Part shown: piece after piece, positions 18,077 to 26,272 of the stretch
Layout: each line of letters starts with the position of its first letter
How positions within the stretch are numbered: position 1 is the first letter of the stretch
DNA from: Bacteroidales bacterium
GTDB lineage: Bacteria > Bacteroidota > Bacteroidia > Bacteroidales > WCHB1-69
Length of the DNA: 64,000 nt
Direction: 5' to 3'
Assembly: GCA_017535665.1 (NCBI GenBank)
Contig: JAFXTS010000025.1
Coordinates: 186,001 to 250,000 of the forward strand
Position numbers and translations under genes: made by a program
The notes under the pieces: generated by a model
The model's database searches: none
What the model saw: the letters and a program-made list of their open reading frames with translations, nothing else
What the model was told of the DNA's origin: nothing

Positions 18077-18119
18077 TCGTCTCAGGTTCAGTGGGCAGAA
18101 GCCCTTTGTTTTTGCGCCG

Positions 18120-18127
18120 CAAAGATA
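18120..18127 (-). promoter_or_regulatory. -7 promoter box for lipoprotein gene
   Basis: The complement reads TATCTTTG followed by C, about 43 bp upstream of the start at 18076. It is divergent from the island promoter at 18152. Confidence 0.65.
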
Positions 18128-18151
18128 AGAAAAAATTTCAGAAAATTTCTG

Positions 18152-18196
18152 CTGGCCCGTTTTTTGGCGCACTTCTTTCGTATTTTTGCAGCGTTG
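18152..18196 (+). promoter_or_regulatory. Shared 45-bp promoter module, copy 1
   Basis: The module reads CTGGCCCG, then TTTTTTGG, a 13-bp spacer, TATTTTTG, and CAGCGTTG. Three near-identical copies precede genes at 22090, 27251 and 32126. The TATTTTTG is the standard -7 box and the TTTTTTGG sits where a -33 element is expected. The GGCCCG part and the fixed spacing are additional conservation. It ends 19 bp before the start codon at 18215. Confidence 0.85.
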
Positions 18197-18214
18197 AAAT
18201 AAAAAAAGTAGGTT

Positions 18215-20299
18215 ATGAACACCATCATTCTTTTCTGGAATCCAGGAATTTCGAGTTACACCATTGAGCGTCTGCGCGAGGATTTAGACATGGAGCAACA
18301 TGTCGGCAACTGGAGCGTGTGGGAGCACGAGAAAGCGCACCAAGGCGACCGTTTCTTTATGGTGCGTTGCGGGGAGGGCAAAACCGGCATCTGTATGAGC
18401 GGCCGCTTCCGTTCCGAACCCTATATAGACGAGGACTGGTCGGGAAAAGGACGGGAAGTGTATTACATGGATTTAATGGCCGACACGGTCATTGACCCCG
18501 ACATCTTGCCCATCCTTTCCACCGAAATACTGTCGCGGGAGATTCCCTCTTTCGACTGGAGTGGCGGACATTCGGGACGCTTACTCCCCACCGAAGATGC
18601 CGAAAAACTGGAGAAATTGTGGGAGGATTTCTTGGAGGAAAACAAGCCCATGTTTGGTACGCTGACGCTCAAATCGCATGTCACTGATAAGGACGTTATG
18701 CCTGATAAAGATGATTTCGGACCCTATCGTGCCAGCATTGGAATTACGGATGATGGCGAATTTTTAATTTATTCTGTGAAGGATGATGTGGAAGTAGTTG
18801 GTGACGACTTGGAAACCGTAAAAAAAGAGTTCGCTAAAAAAATGAAAGAGGCAGGGAAAATCATTCCCATTGAGTTCAAAGTCTGGAAAGTTGACAATCA
18901 GGAATTGTTTCAAAAAGCATTGGATATTGCAAAAGAAGCATACTATGGAATGACCGATGAGTATGGCGAGCCCTATATCAAACGTGCACTCAGGGAAACC
19001 AATAATTTATACTCGGATGCCAAGATTCTGGTGGGCTTGTTGCACTACGTTTTGATGAATCCTAATTTCACCACAGATAAACTGATACAGAAGGGAATTC
19101 CCAAGGCAGTAGTGGATGCCGTTGAAGTTCTGCATCAGAAAGAGGGCGAAAGTTTCGAACAGTACGTTCAACGTATCGGTGAGAATCCTACCGTGGCAAG
19201 CATTCTCTATGATATTGTCGAGAACAGACTGGACATCAAAGATGGTCCCGAACTCACTTTGGAGCAATGTACAGGTCTTTTACAAGATTTGAAAGCATAT
19301 CATTATCTGGATGAAAAGAAGCATCAATGGGAGCGGGCGGTTTTCCACGGACCTGCCAAAGATTTTGACATGTGGTGCAGTCTGTATGGTTGCGCCGACA
19401 CCATTGCCATTTGCGGAGAATACGACGATGACGAACTGGCTGAAATGGCCAATGTACTCCAATATGATTATAGTTGGAAACTGGATATCAGCGGATTGAA
19501 TGTGGGCCGATGGGCAAAAGACAATCCCCATGAAACAACATACGAAGAGCAAATCCTCATGAAATTGGGAGAGGATGAGGTTGTCAATCTCCTTGAAAAG
19601 ATGATTCTCAACAGAAAATACGGCACGATTTTCAGGAAATGGGGTAGCGTAGTCACCTGTGACAATGGGCGTGTACTTGTGCATATTCCTGAAGACTTTG
19701 ACTTTGTGGATGATTCTGATGTGGAAATTATCGGAAGGTGCGCAGTGGCGGGCAATGAGACGATTGAGTCTCTTGAATTACCAGCCAATGTCCGCATCAT
19801 CGATGACTACGCCTTTGCCTACTGCAAAAAACTACGGAATGTGTTTATGCCCGACAGCATAGAATCCATTGGCGAATTCAGCTTTGAGAATTGCGAGATT
19901 GAAAATCTTCATCTATCCAATTCCCTAATGGCTATACCAGATTGCGCTTTTCTCTTTAATGAAATAAAACGCATTGATATCCCGCTAGATGTACGAAGAA
20001 TAGGTTCTTGTGCCTTTGAGGGCAATATACTTGACGAGGAACTTATCATTCCAGAAGGCGTTGAAATCATTGAATCAGCATCATTCTGCTGCACAGCTAT
20101 AAAAAAAGTCTCCCTCCCCTCCACCTTGACTGAGATCGCCTACGACTTTTATTTCGAGGAGATGATTGACGACCCCGAAGAAGACAAACCTTATGTAGAA
20201 ATCCACCCCGACAACCCGGTCTATTTTTCCAAAGGCGGCATCCTGTATAGCCGTGCGACTGGGAAGGAGGTGCTGGGCAAGGCAGGAAGGCCGAACTGA
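18215..20299 (+). CDS. EVE-like / degenerate HD / LRR fusion protein
   Basis: A 694-residue cytoplasmic protein without signal or membrane segments, read as three parts. Residues 1-142 (ILFWNP, NWSVWEHEK, GDRFFMVRCGEGKTGICMSG, SEPY, YYMDL) match the EVE/PUA-like fold, whose members bind modified bases in DNA or RNA. Residues ~230-342 resemble the HD fold of ppGpp hydrolases (ALDIAKEAYYGMTDEYGEPYI, ILVGLLHYVL, GESFEQYVQRIGENP), but the HD pair reads HY, the HP pair RA and the ED pair MN, so it is probably inactive. Residues ~500-645 are BspA-type leucine-rich repeats (IESLELPANVRIIDDYAFAYC). It is first in the accessory island and carries copy 1 of the shared promoter. Function is unknown; a ligand sensor is plausible. 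Confidence 0.7.
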   Translation: MNTIILFWNPGISSYTIERLREDLDMEQHVGNWSVWEHEKAHQGDRFFMVRCGEGKTGICMSGRFRSEPYIDEDWSGKGREVYYMDLMADTVIDPDILPILSTEILSREIPSFDWSGGHSGRLLPTEDAEKLEKLWEDFLEENKPMFGTLTLKSHVTDKDVMPDKDDFGPYRASIGITDDGEFLIYSVKDDVEVVGDDLETVKKEFAKKMKEAGKIIPIEFKVWKVDNQELFQKALDIAKEAYYGMTDEYGEPYIKRALRETNNLYSDAKILVGLLHYVLMNPNFTTDKLIQKGIPKAVVDAVEVLHQKEGESFEQYVQRIGENPTVASILYDIVENRLDIKDGPELTLEQCTGLLQDLKAYHYLDEKKHQWERAVFHGPAKDFDMWCSLYGCADTIAICGEYDDDELAEMANVLQYDYSWKLDISGLNVGRWAKDNPHETTYEEQILMKLGEDEVVNLLEKMILNRKYGTIFRKWGSVVTCDNGRVLVHIPEDFDFVDDSDVEIIGRCAVAGNETIESLELPANVRIIDDYAFAYCKKLRNVFMPDSIESIGEFSFENCEIENLHLSNSLMAIPDCAFLFNEIKRIDIPLDVRRIGSCAFEGNILDEELIIPEGVEIIESASFCCTAIKKVSLPSTLTEIAYDFYFEEMIDDPEEDKPYVEIHPDNPVYFSKGGILYSRATGKEVLGKAGRPN

Positions 20300-20331
20300 A
20301 ATTAAAAATGAAGCAGGTGCGATATTATTTG

Positions 20332-20339
20332 TATTTTTG
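20332..20339 (+). promoter_or_regulatory. -7 promoter box for AAA+ ATPase gene
   Basis: TATTTTTG followed by C, 28 bp before the start codon at 20368. It lacks the GGCCCG upstream part of the shared module. Confidence 0.65.
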
Positions 20340-20367
20340 CAATTTCAAAATCAATTGGTCTTCTTAA

Positions 20368-22008
20368 ATGGAAAAAGTAGGATGCTTCATCGTTTTTATC
20401 ATCTTGGCAGTTCTCTTGTTAAGCACGGATCACCCTGTGCTCTATGGCATCCTTTTTGTTGCGGTTGTATCGTTTTTAGTCTGGATAGAAAGTAAATTTA
20501 AGGAACCTAAAACTTCCTCCACAAAATCAAAAAGTCAGTCTGGAAAGGCCACTTATTCTGAGACTGGACAGGACAAGGAAATCGACCGCGACTACTTCGA
20601 AAAAATCAGCAAAGTGGTGGATGACATGATGACTGTGTATGATTCCGCCATCTCCTCGCAGGAGTTCAGGGATGCTGCGTCTGAAGGAATTGTGTTGCAC
20701 GATGGCGATGAAACGATTAAAGACCCTACCAACAAAATTCAGTATCTTTTTTGGGTAGACATGGCACATTGCGGCAGAGGGCTTCACCTCCCGTATGACC
20801 GTCTCGACAAGACCAGTTATGCGCTCTTTTATTTCATGGAGCGGACAATGGGAGGGAAGAGACTCTCCTACGACAACTATCGGGATTTGTATCGTTCCTC
20901 CAACCATATTATGGCGGAAACTGCCCTCAAAGAGTGCTATTTTTCATATCATGACGCCGAAGACTCGATTTTTTTCATGGTGGCGCATATCTTGGACAAA
21001 ATCGACGAGCTTCAAAAGCAGAAATATCTGGTGCTGCTGTACCGTTTCGCCTCCATCATGGCAAAAGCTGACAATACAGTTACAGAAGAAGAGGCGAAGT
21101 TTCTGAATTCCATCATGCAACTGCAAAGCGATGGGAACAACATTGCGGTAGCAGGAGACGTGGACATGCCAGAGACAGAATACTATAAAGCGCCTTTGAG
21201 TGGAGATTTCAAGTCGCGGAAAGCCTTGGACGACTTAATCGGTCTGGAAAGTGTGAAGCAGGATGTGACGGCACTCACCAACTATATTCGCATTCAGAAT
21301 GCCCGCAGCCAAAAGGGCTTAAAGGCCTCCCCCATCACCTACCACTGCGTCTTCACCGGCAACCCCGGAACCGGGAAAACCACCGTGGCCCGGATTCTTG
21401 CCAACATATACAAGGAACTTGGCGTGGTGTCAAAAGGTCATTTGGTGGAAACCGATCGCTCTGGACTTGTCGGAGAATATGTCGGTCAGACGGCCGTCAA
21501 AACAAACAAGGTCATCGACCACGCTTTAGGTGGTGTCCTCTTCATCGATGAGGCCTATTCTCTGCTTGGCGACGGGAAAGATTACGGCAGGGAGGCCATC
21601 GCAACCTTGCTGAAGCGCATGGAGGATGACCGCAAACGATTGGTGGTAATCTTAGCCGGCTACACGAATGAGATGAAGGCGTTCATCAACTCCAACCCCG
21701 GATTGCAGTCTCGGTTCAGCCGCTACATCGAGTTTCCGGACTACAATGCCGATGAACTTTACCAGATATTTCTTAAGCGACTCAAGGAGTTCGAATACAC
21801 CATCACGCCAGAGGCAGCGGTGGCGTTGAAAGCATATTTCAGTGAGGCGGTGGCGCATAAGGATGCGAACTTCGGCAACGCCCGTTTCGTACGCAACGTC
21901 TTCGAGCGCACCCTGCAGCATCAGGCCAACCGCCTCTCATCGGAGGTGAACCTCACATCGGAAAAGCTGGCGGAAATCACCAAAGAGGATTTGCCAATCG
22001 AGGGGTAA
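20368..22008 (+). CDS. Membrane-anchored TerB-like / CbbX-type AAA+ ATPase
   Basis: A 546-residue protein. Residues 1-42 form one or two hydrophobic segments that should anchor it in the inner membrane. About residues 130-255 end in a TerB-like helical segment (YLVLLYRFASIMAKADNTVTEEEAKFL). Residues ~285-546 are an AAA+ module of the CbxX/CfqX/SpoVK type: Walker A GNPGTGKT at 331-338, Walker B GVLFIDEA at 389-396, and an SRFSR arginine-finger region near 448-452. Relatives remodel protein complexes (CbbX reactivates Rubisco). It is flanked by the two EVE-like proteins and is the only ATP-driven motor in the island. The client is unknown. Confidence 0.85.
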   Translation: MEKVGCFIVFIILAVLLLSTDHPVLYGILFVAVVSFLVWIESKFKEPKTSSTKSKSQSGKATYSETGQDKEIDRDYFEKISKVVDDMMTVYDSAISSQEFRDAASEGIVLHDGDETIKDPTNKIQYLFWVDMAHCGRGLHLPYDRLDKTSYALFYFMERTMGGKRLSYDNYRDLYRSSNHIMAETALKECYFSYHDAEDSIFFMVAHILDKIDELQKQKYLVLLYRFASIMAKADNTVTEEEAKFLNSIMQLQSDGNNIAVAGDVDMPETEYYKAPLSGDFKSRKALDDLIGLESVKQDVTALTNYIRIQNARSQKGLKASPITYHCVFTGNPGTGKTTVARILANIYKELGVVSKGHLVETDRSGLVGEYVGQTAVKTNKVIDHALGGVLFIDEAYSLLGDGKDYGREAIATLLKRMEDDRKRLVVILAGYTNEMKAFINSNPGLQSRFSRYIEFPDYNADELYQIFLKRLKEFEYTITPEAAVALKAYFSEAVAHKDANFGNARFVRNVFERTLQHQANRLSSEVNLTSEKLAEITKEDLPIEG

Positions 22009-22028
22009 TCTCGGAATAATCCTTCACT

Positions 22029-22073
22029 ATGGCCCGGTTTTTGGCGCAGTCGGGTTGTAATTTTGCTGCGTGA
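22029..22073 (+). promoter_or_regulatory. Shared 45-bp promoter module, copy 2
   Basis: Reads ATGGCCCG, GTTTTTGG, a 13-bp spacer, TAATTTTG, then CTGCGTGA. It is the most divergent of the four copies but keeps the identical spacing, and ends 17 bp before the start codon at 22090. Confidence 0.82.
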
Positions 22074-22089
22074 TTTAAAATAGTATGTT

Positions 22090-24039
22090 ATGAAAGAGAA
22101 GAACACCATTGCAATGAATAATCAAAATGAAGTGCCCGATGAAGGCAACAGCATGATCCTTGAAGTTCCTCAAATGTTATTCGATGATTTGCGAAACGGC
22201 ATCTTGAAACACATTGACATTCCTATTCATCTGAACTCATATTCCACTATATTGGAGAATATTGACGGAAATCTCATCCTGAACTGCGATGAAATGCCAG
22301 AAAGTTTTTTCGCTTGCTATTTTTGGAACAATGGTGTTTTCCCGTATTGGGTGAAAGATAGTTTGAAATACATCATATTCAAAAATGAAGACAGGTCGCT
22401 AACTATGAAAATAACAGGTCATTCAGAAAGCGCGGTTGAGCGTTGTGATTTTCTTGAAGACGACACCCTGAAAACGAACCCCAAAGGCAATGCCTGTGTT
22501 TGGAACATTAGATTTGACGTGGAACTTTTAGACTCGCAAGTAATCGGAAATACAGACGAAAACATTCCATCAGTAAGCGTGACACCCCAAAACGAAAAAG
22601 CGGATAAAAGAACAAAAAAGTCAAGGAAAGAAGATAGAAGATTTGACCCTGACCAAGGACACGGCTCCCATTGGGACTGTGTGGTCGAAGACATTGAAAA
22701 TGTAACAGATGACCTTTTTAAAGTGATTACTTCTTCCAATAACTACATTGGGGACGCGAGCATTAAAGCTAATGATGATAATGGAGAGTATGATGCCAAA
22801 ATATTGGCCATATCTCTGGACGAATCCAAAGACTTTACAATCAGAACATTATTGGAGGCAGAAGAAAACGGGAACATTTTTAGGAGTGCCTTCCCCTATG
22901 TTATGAATGAGACAGGTGTACCCATGACACTGACGAAAATCTATGAGTTCTCCAACGGAATTGAGGCTGTGCTTTGCTGCGATTATAAGGATGAAATGGA
23001 ATTCAGGTTCTTTGATGCGGACTACCCTTTGCACAAGGCCGAATACAAAATCGGAGAAACATACAACTTCGCCTTGTCTGCCATCGCATACAATGCAGAG
23101 AAGGTGCCTGACAGTGAAATGTCATTTGAAATTGACCCTGAAACCGTTGAAAAGATGCATAGGTCAGATCCTTCTGTTGTTCGGCGTGACAGCAATGGCA
23201 AGGCTTTGCCCATGAAGATGAGCATGGAAATGTTTGTGACATGTCTCCAACACGATGACCGCTACCCCGATGATGCGGAATTTTGGTCGCCGGTCAAATC
23301 CAAAGTGAGGAAGACGAAGCTACTCGGACGTGATTTTTACCGCATGGAGATATCTGTTCATTACAACGAAGAAGACGAGAATCTGATAATTCCGCTTGTT
23401 GCAAAAACCTCATTCTTTGATGAGAAACCATCCAAAGAGGATTCTGTTCGTGGCTACCTTTGGTTACAGGGTAGAAGGATTGTGAAAACGAGCAGCCAGT
23501 TTGAAAAAGACCCTCACAATTATCCTGGCAACGGGTATAATGATAAGCAGCAGACCTTTATCCTGATGTGGAATCCAGCCTTTTCAAATTCCATGGAAAA
23601 CCATATAGAAAGCATCGGCCATATTAATGACTATAGTTTCAATTGGAGCGTTTACGAGTGGGAAAAGGCCAAAATGGGAGACCGCTTTTATATGATACGT
23701 GTGGGTGAAGGGAACACGGGAGTCGTGATGAGCGGCATATTCACTTCGCAGCCATACGCCGATGAAGACTGGGATCCAAACAGAAACAGACGGAAAATCC
23801 ACTATATGGATATGAAGCCCAACTTCATCGTAAATCCTGAAGAGCAAACTATCATTACCACAGAACAACTACAAGAAGTTATTCCTGACTTTGAGTGGCG
23901 CAGGGGACATTCTGGCCAACCATTGAATACAGAACAGGCAAAGAAATTGGAAAACTTGTTCTCCAAGTATGTTCAGAAGATGTTGAATGTTGATGACAAA
24001 ACGAATGTTGCAATAAGCAATATTGTAAAGCATAGCTGA
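22090..24039 (+). CDS. Large unknown protein with C-terminal EVE-like domain
   Basis: A 649-residue cytoplasmic protein. Residues ~489-640 are a second copy of the EVE-like domain found at the N-terminus of the 18215 gene (FILMWNPAFS, FNWSVYEWEKAKMGDRFYMIRVGEGNTGVVMSG, YADEDW, FEWRRGHSGQPL). The first ~150 residues are a small beta-rich domain that could be ASCH/PUA-like, but this is weak. A charged linker (KADKRTKKSRKEDRR) separates it from a middle domain (~200-480) I do not recognise. It carries copy 2 of the shared promoter, and the next gene begins 2 bp after its stop. A role in recognising modified nucleic acid is inferred from the EVE-like domain only. Confidence 0.65.
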   Translation: MKEKNTIAMNNQNEVPDEGNSMILEVPQMLFDDLRNGILKHIDIPIHLNSYSTILENIDGNLILNCDEMPESFFACYFWNNGVFPYWVKDSLKYIIFKNEDRSLTMKITGHSESAVERCDFLEDDTLKTNPKGNACVWNIRFDVELLDSQVIGNTDENIPSVSVTPQNEKADKRTKKSRKEDRRFDPDQGHGSHWDCVVEDIENVTDDLFKVITSSNNYIGDASIKANDDNGEYDAKILAISLDESKDFTIRTLLEAEENGNIFRSAFPYVMNETGVPMTLTKIYEFSNGIEAVLCCDYKDEMEFRFFDADYPLHKAEYKIGETYNFALSAIAYNAEKVPDSEMSFEIDPETVEKMHRSDPSVVRRDSNGKALPMKMSMEMFVTCLQHDDRYPDDAEFWSPVKSKVRKTKLLGRDFYRMEISVHYNEEDENLIIPLVAKTSFFDEKPSKEDSVRGYLWLQGRRIVKTSSQFEKDPHNYPGNGYNDKQQTFILMWNPAFSNSMENHIESIGHINDYSFNWSVYEWEKAKMGDRFYMIRVGEGNTGVVMSGIFTSQPYADEDWDPNRNRRKIHYMDMKPNFIVNPEEQTIITTEQLQEVIPDFEWRRGHSGQPLNTEQAKKLENLFSKYVQKMLNVDDKTNVAISNIVKHS

Positions 24040-24041
24040 CC

Positions 24042-25502
24042 ATGAAACTACACAAAGAATATCCCGCCACCCACTCGATGTCCACCGCATGGTATGTCGC
24101 CGACGAGGACGGCAATGTGGGCATTATGGACTTCAACGAGAACGGCCCAGTGCCGTGGAAAACGGAAGAAGCCAGTGTGGAGGAACTCGTATTTGGTTAC
24201 GAGGAGGACTACAAGACAAAGGAATACAATCTGGTAAGCTTGACAGATGCGCAAATAGACGAGTTGATACATACCCCTCATTCTCCCGAGGAGGAAGATC
24301 TTTGGATGGATTGTATCATCCAAATTGATGTAGAAAAAGAAAACGCATTTCTGGAACTTGCAAAAGACTCCGATTTTGACCTTGAATTTTGCGTGTCAAA
24401 AAAGCGTGGTTTATATAGTATAGATGCCTATCATTGTACATCAGCCCCCCACAAGGATGGAAAGTACCAGATTCTTGAAACATCTTCTCTCAGAAAAATG
24501 CTTGACAAAAACATCATTTTGCAAGTATTCAAGAAACAATCTTTTTGGATGGATGACGAGTGGAAAGATGAAAAATTTGTTCATACAAAAGTGTTTGACA
24601 AAGCCCCATACTATATTTTCCACCAACCCTATTGGTATGATCTTCTTCCCGAATGCATGAATGTACCAGAACATCCCGTGAAACTGGAACAATTCCCGGA
24701 ATCGCTCCGACAAAGAGTTCTTAAATTGCCAATTCGATTTGAGGAAACGAAACAGTTCCAAATTGCCGAATGGCATCCCTGCAATCTTTCACATTGTTAT
24801 GACTCCCCAATCAATGTGGTTGATGGCTGTGAATATATGTTGCTTCCTATGACTGGAGGAGAGAAGGCGTATCTCAATACGGAGATTATCCTTGCTTCTG
24901 AGTTTTTCAAATACTGTTCTGAAAAAGAGAAATATGGTTGCAGCGAGTGCAGGAACTACTGCTATACCAGATATGCCGACAATGACACAAATCATCCCAC
25001 CGTGCTTGCCATCTTGGAGCCGCTTTACGATTGGACTCCTGCCTTGAAAGAGGGGATCGGTGCAATCGCATCGAGGTGTTTATGGCTGCCTTTTCTTCCC
25101 AAAATTCCCTATAAAATAAAAAAACGCCTCAAACCAAGCGAATTGTCTTCCGAAAAATACGAATTTGACCCTTCCGAAAGGGATATACTAAAACACGTCA
25201 GCGGTCGCAGGCTTTTGGGACTGTTCAGGAAGAACAAGCAGTGGTTAGAAGACCAAGTGGCACGGTTTAACCCGCGAGTAATCCTGATCAGCGGCGCGGC
25301 GGAGGCTATTATGGAAGCAGTCTATCCCATAAGAGATAACCGCATAGAAATCAATGGCGTCTCTTATCCGACGTACCTACTGCCGGAGGTGGAAACACAC
25401 CGCGAGGAGATTGAACGGCTGGCGGCAATGCCCTACCAAGGGAAGAAAATTCCTCATATCATCTCTGTGGAGGAAATGGAGAAACTTAAGCGGCAACAAT
25501 GA
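24042..25502 (+). CDS. Unknown cysteine-rich protein coupled to radical SAM gene
   Basis: A 486-residue soluble protein of unrecognised family. The N-terminal ~60 residues (STAWYVADEDGNVGIMDFNENGPVP) look like a small beta domain seen in various bacterial hypothetical proteins. Around residues 280-315 four cysteines cluster (CSEKEKYGCSECRNYC) and could bind zinc or an Fe-S centre. The C-terminal ~100 residues are alpha/beta (NPRVILISGAAEAIMEAVYP). It begins 2 bp after the EVE-like gene and overlaps the radical SAM gene by 4 bp (ATGA), which suggests that it works with that enzyme as substrate, partner or recognition subunit. Confidence 0.6.
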   Translation: MKLHKEYPATHSMSTAWYVADEDGNVGIMDFNENGPVPWKTEEASVEELVFGYEEDYKTKEYNLVSLTDAQIDELIHTPHSPEEEDLWMDCIIQIDVEKENAFLELAKDSDFDLEFCVSKKRGLYSIDAYHCTSAPHKDGKYQILETSSLRKMLDKNIILQVFKKQSFWMDDEWKDEKFVHTKVFDKAPYYIFHQPYWYDLLPECMNVPEHPVKLEQFPESLRQRVLKLPIRFEETKQFQIAEWHPCNLSHCYDSPINVVDGCEYMLLPMTGGEKAYLNTEIILASEFFKYCSEKEKYGCSECRNYCYTRYADNDTNHPTVLAILEPLYDWTPALKEGIGAIASRCLWLPFLPKIPYKIKKRLKPSELSSEKYEFDPSERDILKHVSGRRLLGLFRKNKQWLEDQVARFNPRVILISGAAEAIMEAVYPIRDNRIEINGVSYPTYLLPEVETHREEIERLAAMPYQGKKIPHIISVEEMEKLKRQQ

Positions 25503-26236
25503 TAGAGCTTTTGTCCATCGACCTGTCGAACTACTGCAGCAAGCAGTGCCCGTTCTGCTACAACCACAGCACGCGGGAAGGGAACACCCTATGGCAACCT
25601 CAGGAAGTGATCGCTTTTGCCTCCGACTGCATCCGCAACGGCGTAAAGGCCGTTTCGCTCGGTGGCGGCGAACCCTTTGAGTATGAAGGTGTTTTTGATG
25701 TTATCGATGCCTTGTATCCACAATGCTATCTCTCTGTCACTACCAACGGACTGCCATTGGAGAAAGAGAATGCTTGGAACAATCTGCTTGCCCATAAGCC
25801 CGACAAAATCCACGTCACCATCCACCAGCCCGAGAATCCGCAGGAAGTGGAAAGAGTACTGAACCTCGTGCAACGCATTGCCGGCATCGGAATCAAGCCG
25901 GGGGTGAACTTGCTGGTGGGCACCGACAAAATCGATAAAGCCGCAACCGTCTATCAGCAGTTGTCGCAAATACTGACTCCCGATCAGATTATCCTTGTGC
26001 CGCAACGGTTTTCCAACACGCCTACATCTAAACAGTTAGCCGCCGTTGCCGACGGAAAGCCCTTTCAGAGTCCTTCCTGCCTTTTGGAGTGCCGCCCGCC
26101 GCAGAACTTCTGCTCCGTATCGTGGGACAAAAAGGCGGCCCCGTGCAGTTTTGCCCCATGTAAGGAGCCGCTGCCCTCGCTTGACTTCGCAGGTTTGGAA
26201 GCATCCCTCAAAAACGTGCGATGGAGTCGTTGCTGA
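25499..26236 (+). CDS. Radical SAM protein
   Basis: A 245-residue enzyme that should cleave S-adenosylmethionine to start radical chemistry. The 4Fe-4S site is CSKQCPFC (Cys13, Cys17, Cys20), followed by the SAM-binding GGGEPF. A second cysteine group near the C-terminus (SCLLECRPPQNFC, PCSFAPC) resembles a shortened SPASM-type auxiliary cluster region, hinting at a peptide or protein substrate. It overlaps the upstream cysteine-rich gene by 4 bp. No short precursor-peptide gene was found next to it. It differs from viperin-type pVips in lacking their conserved motifs as far as I can see. Confidence 0.88.
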   Translation: MIELLSIDLSNYCSKQCPFCYNHSTREGNTLWQPQEVIAFASDCIRNGVKAVSLGGGEPFEYEGVFDVIDALYPQCYLSVTTNGLPLEKENAWNNLLAHKPDKIHVTIHQPENPQEVERVLNLVQRIAGIGIKPGVNLLVGTDKIDKAATVYQQLSQILTPDQIILVPQRFSNTPTSKQLAAVADGKPFQSPSCLLECRPPQNFCSVSWDKKAAPCSFAPCKEPLPSLDFAGLEASLKNVRWSRC

Positions 26237-26248
26237 CGGATTTTTTCT

Positions 26249-26256
26249 TATTTTTG
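26249..26256 (+). promoter_or_regulatory. -7 promoter box for WYL regulator gene
   Basis: TATTTTTG followed by C, 16 bp before the start codon. The leader is very short, and the GGCCCG part of the shared module is absent. Confidence 0.6.
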
Positions 26257-26272
26257 CCAAAATTATCGAGAC

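Noticed and set aside
24042-26236. Radical SAM gene as a prokaryotic viperin
   Set aside because: The three-cysteine motif is common to all radical SAM enzymes; viperin-specific motifs and a nucleotide kinase partner were not seen.
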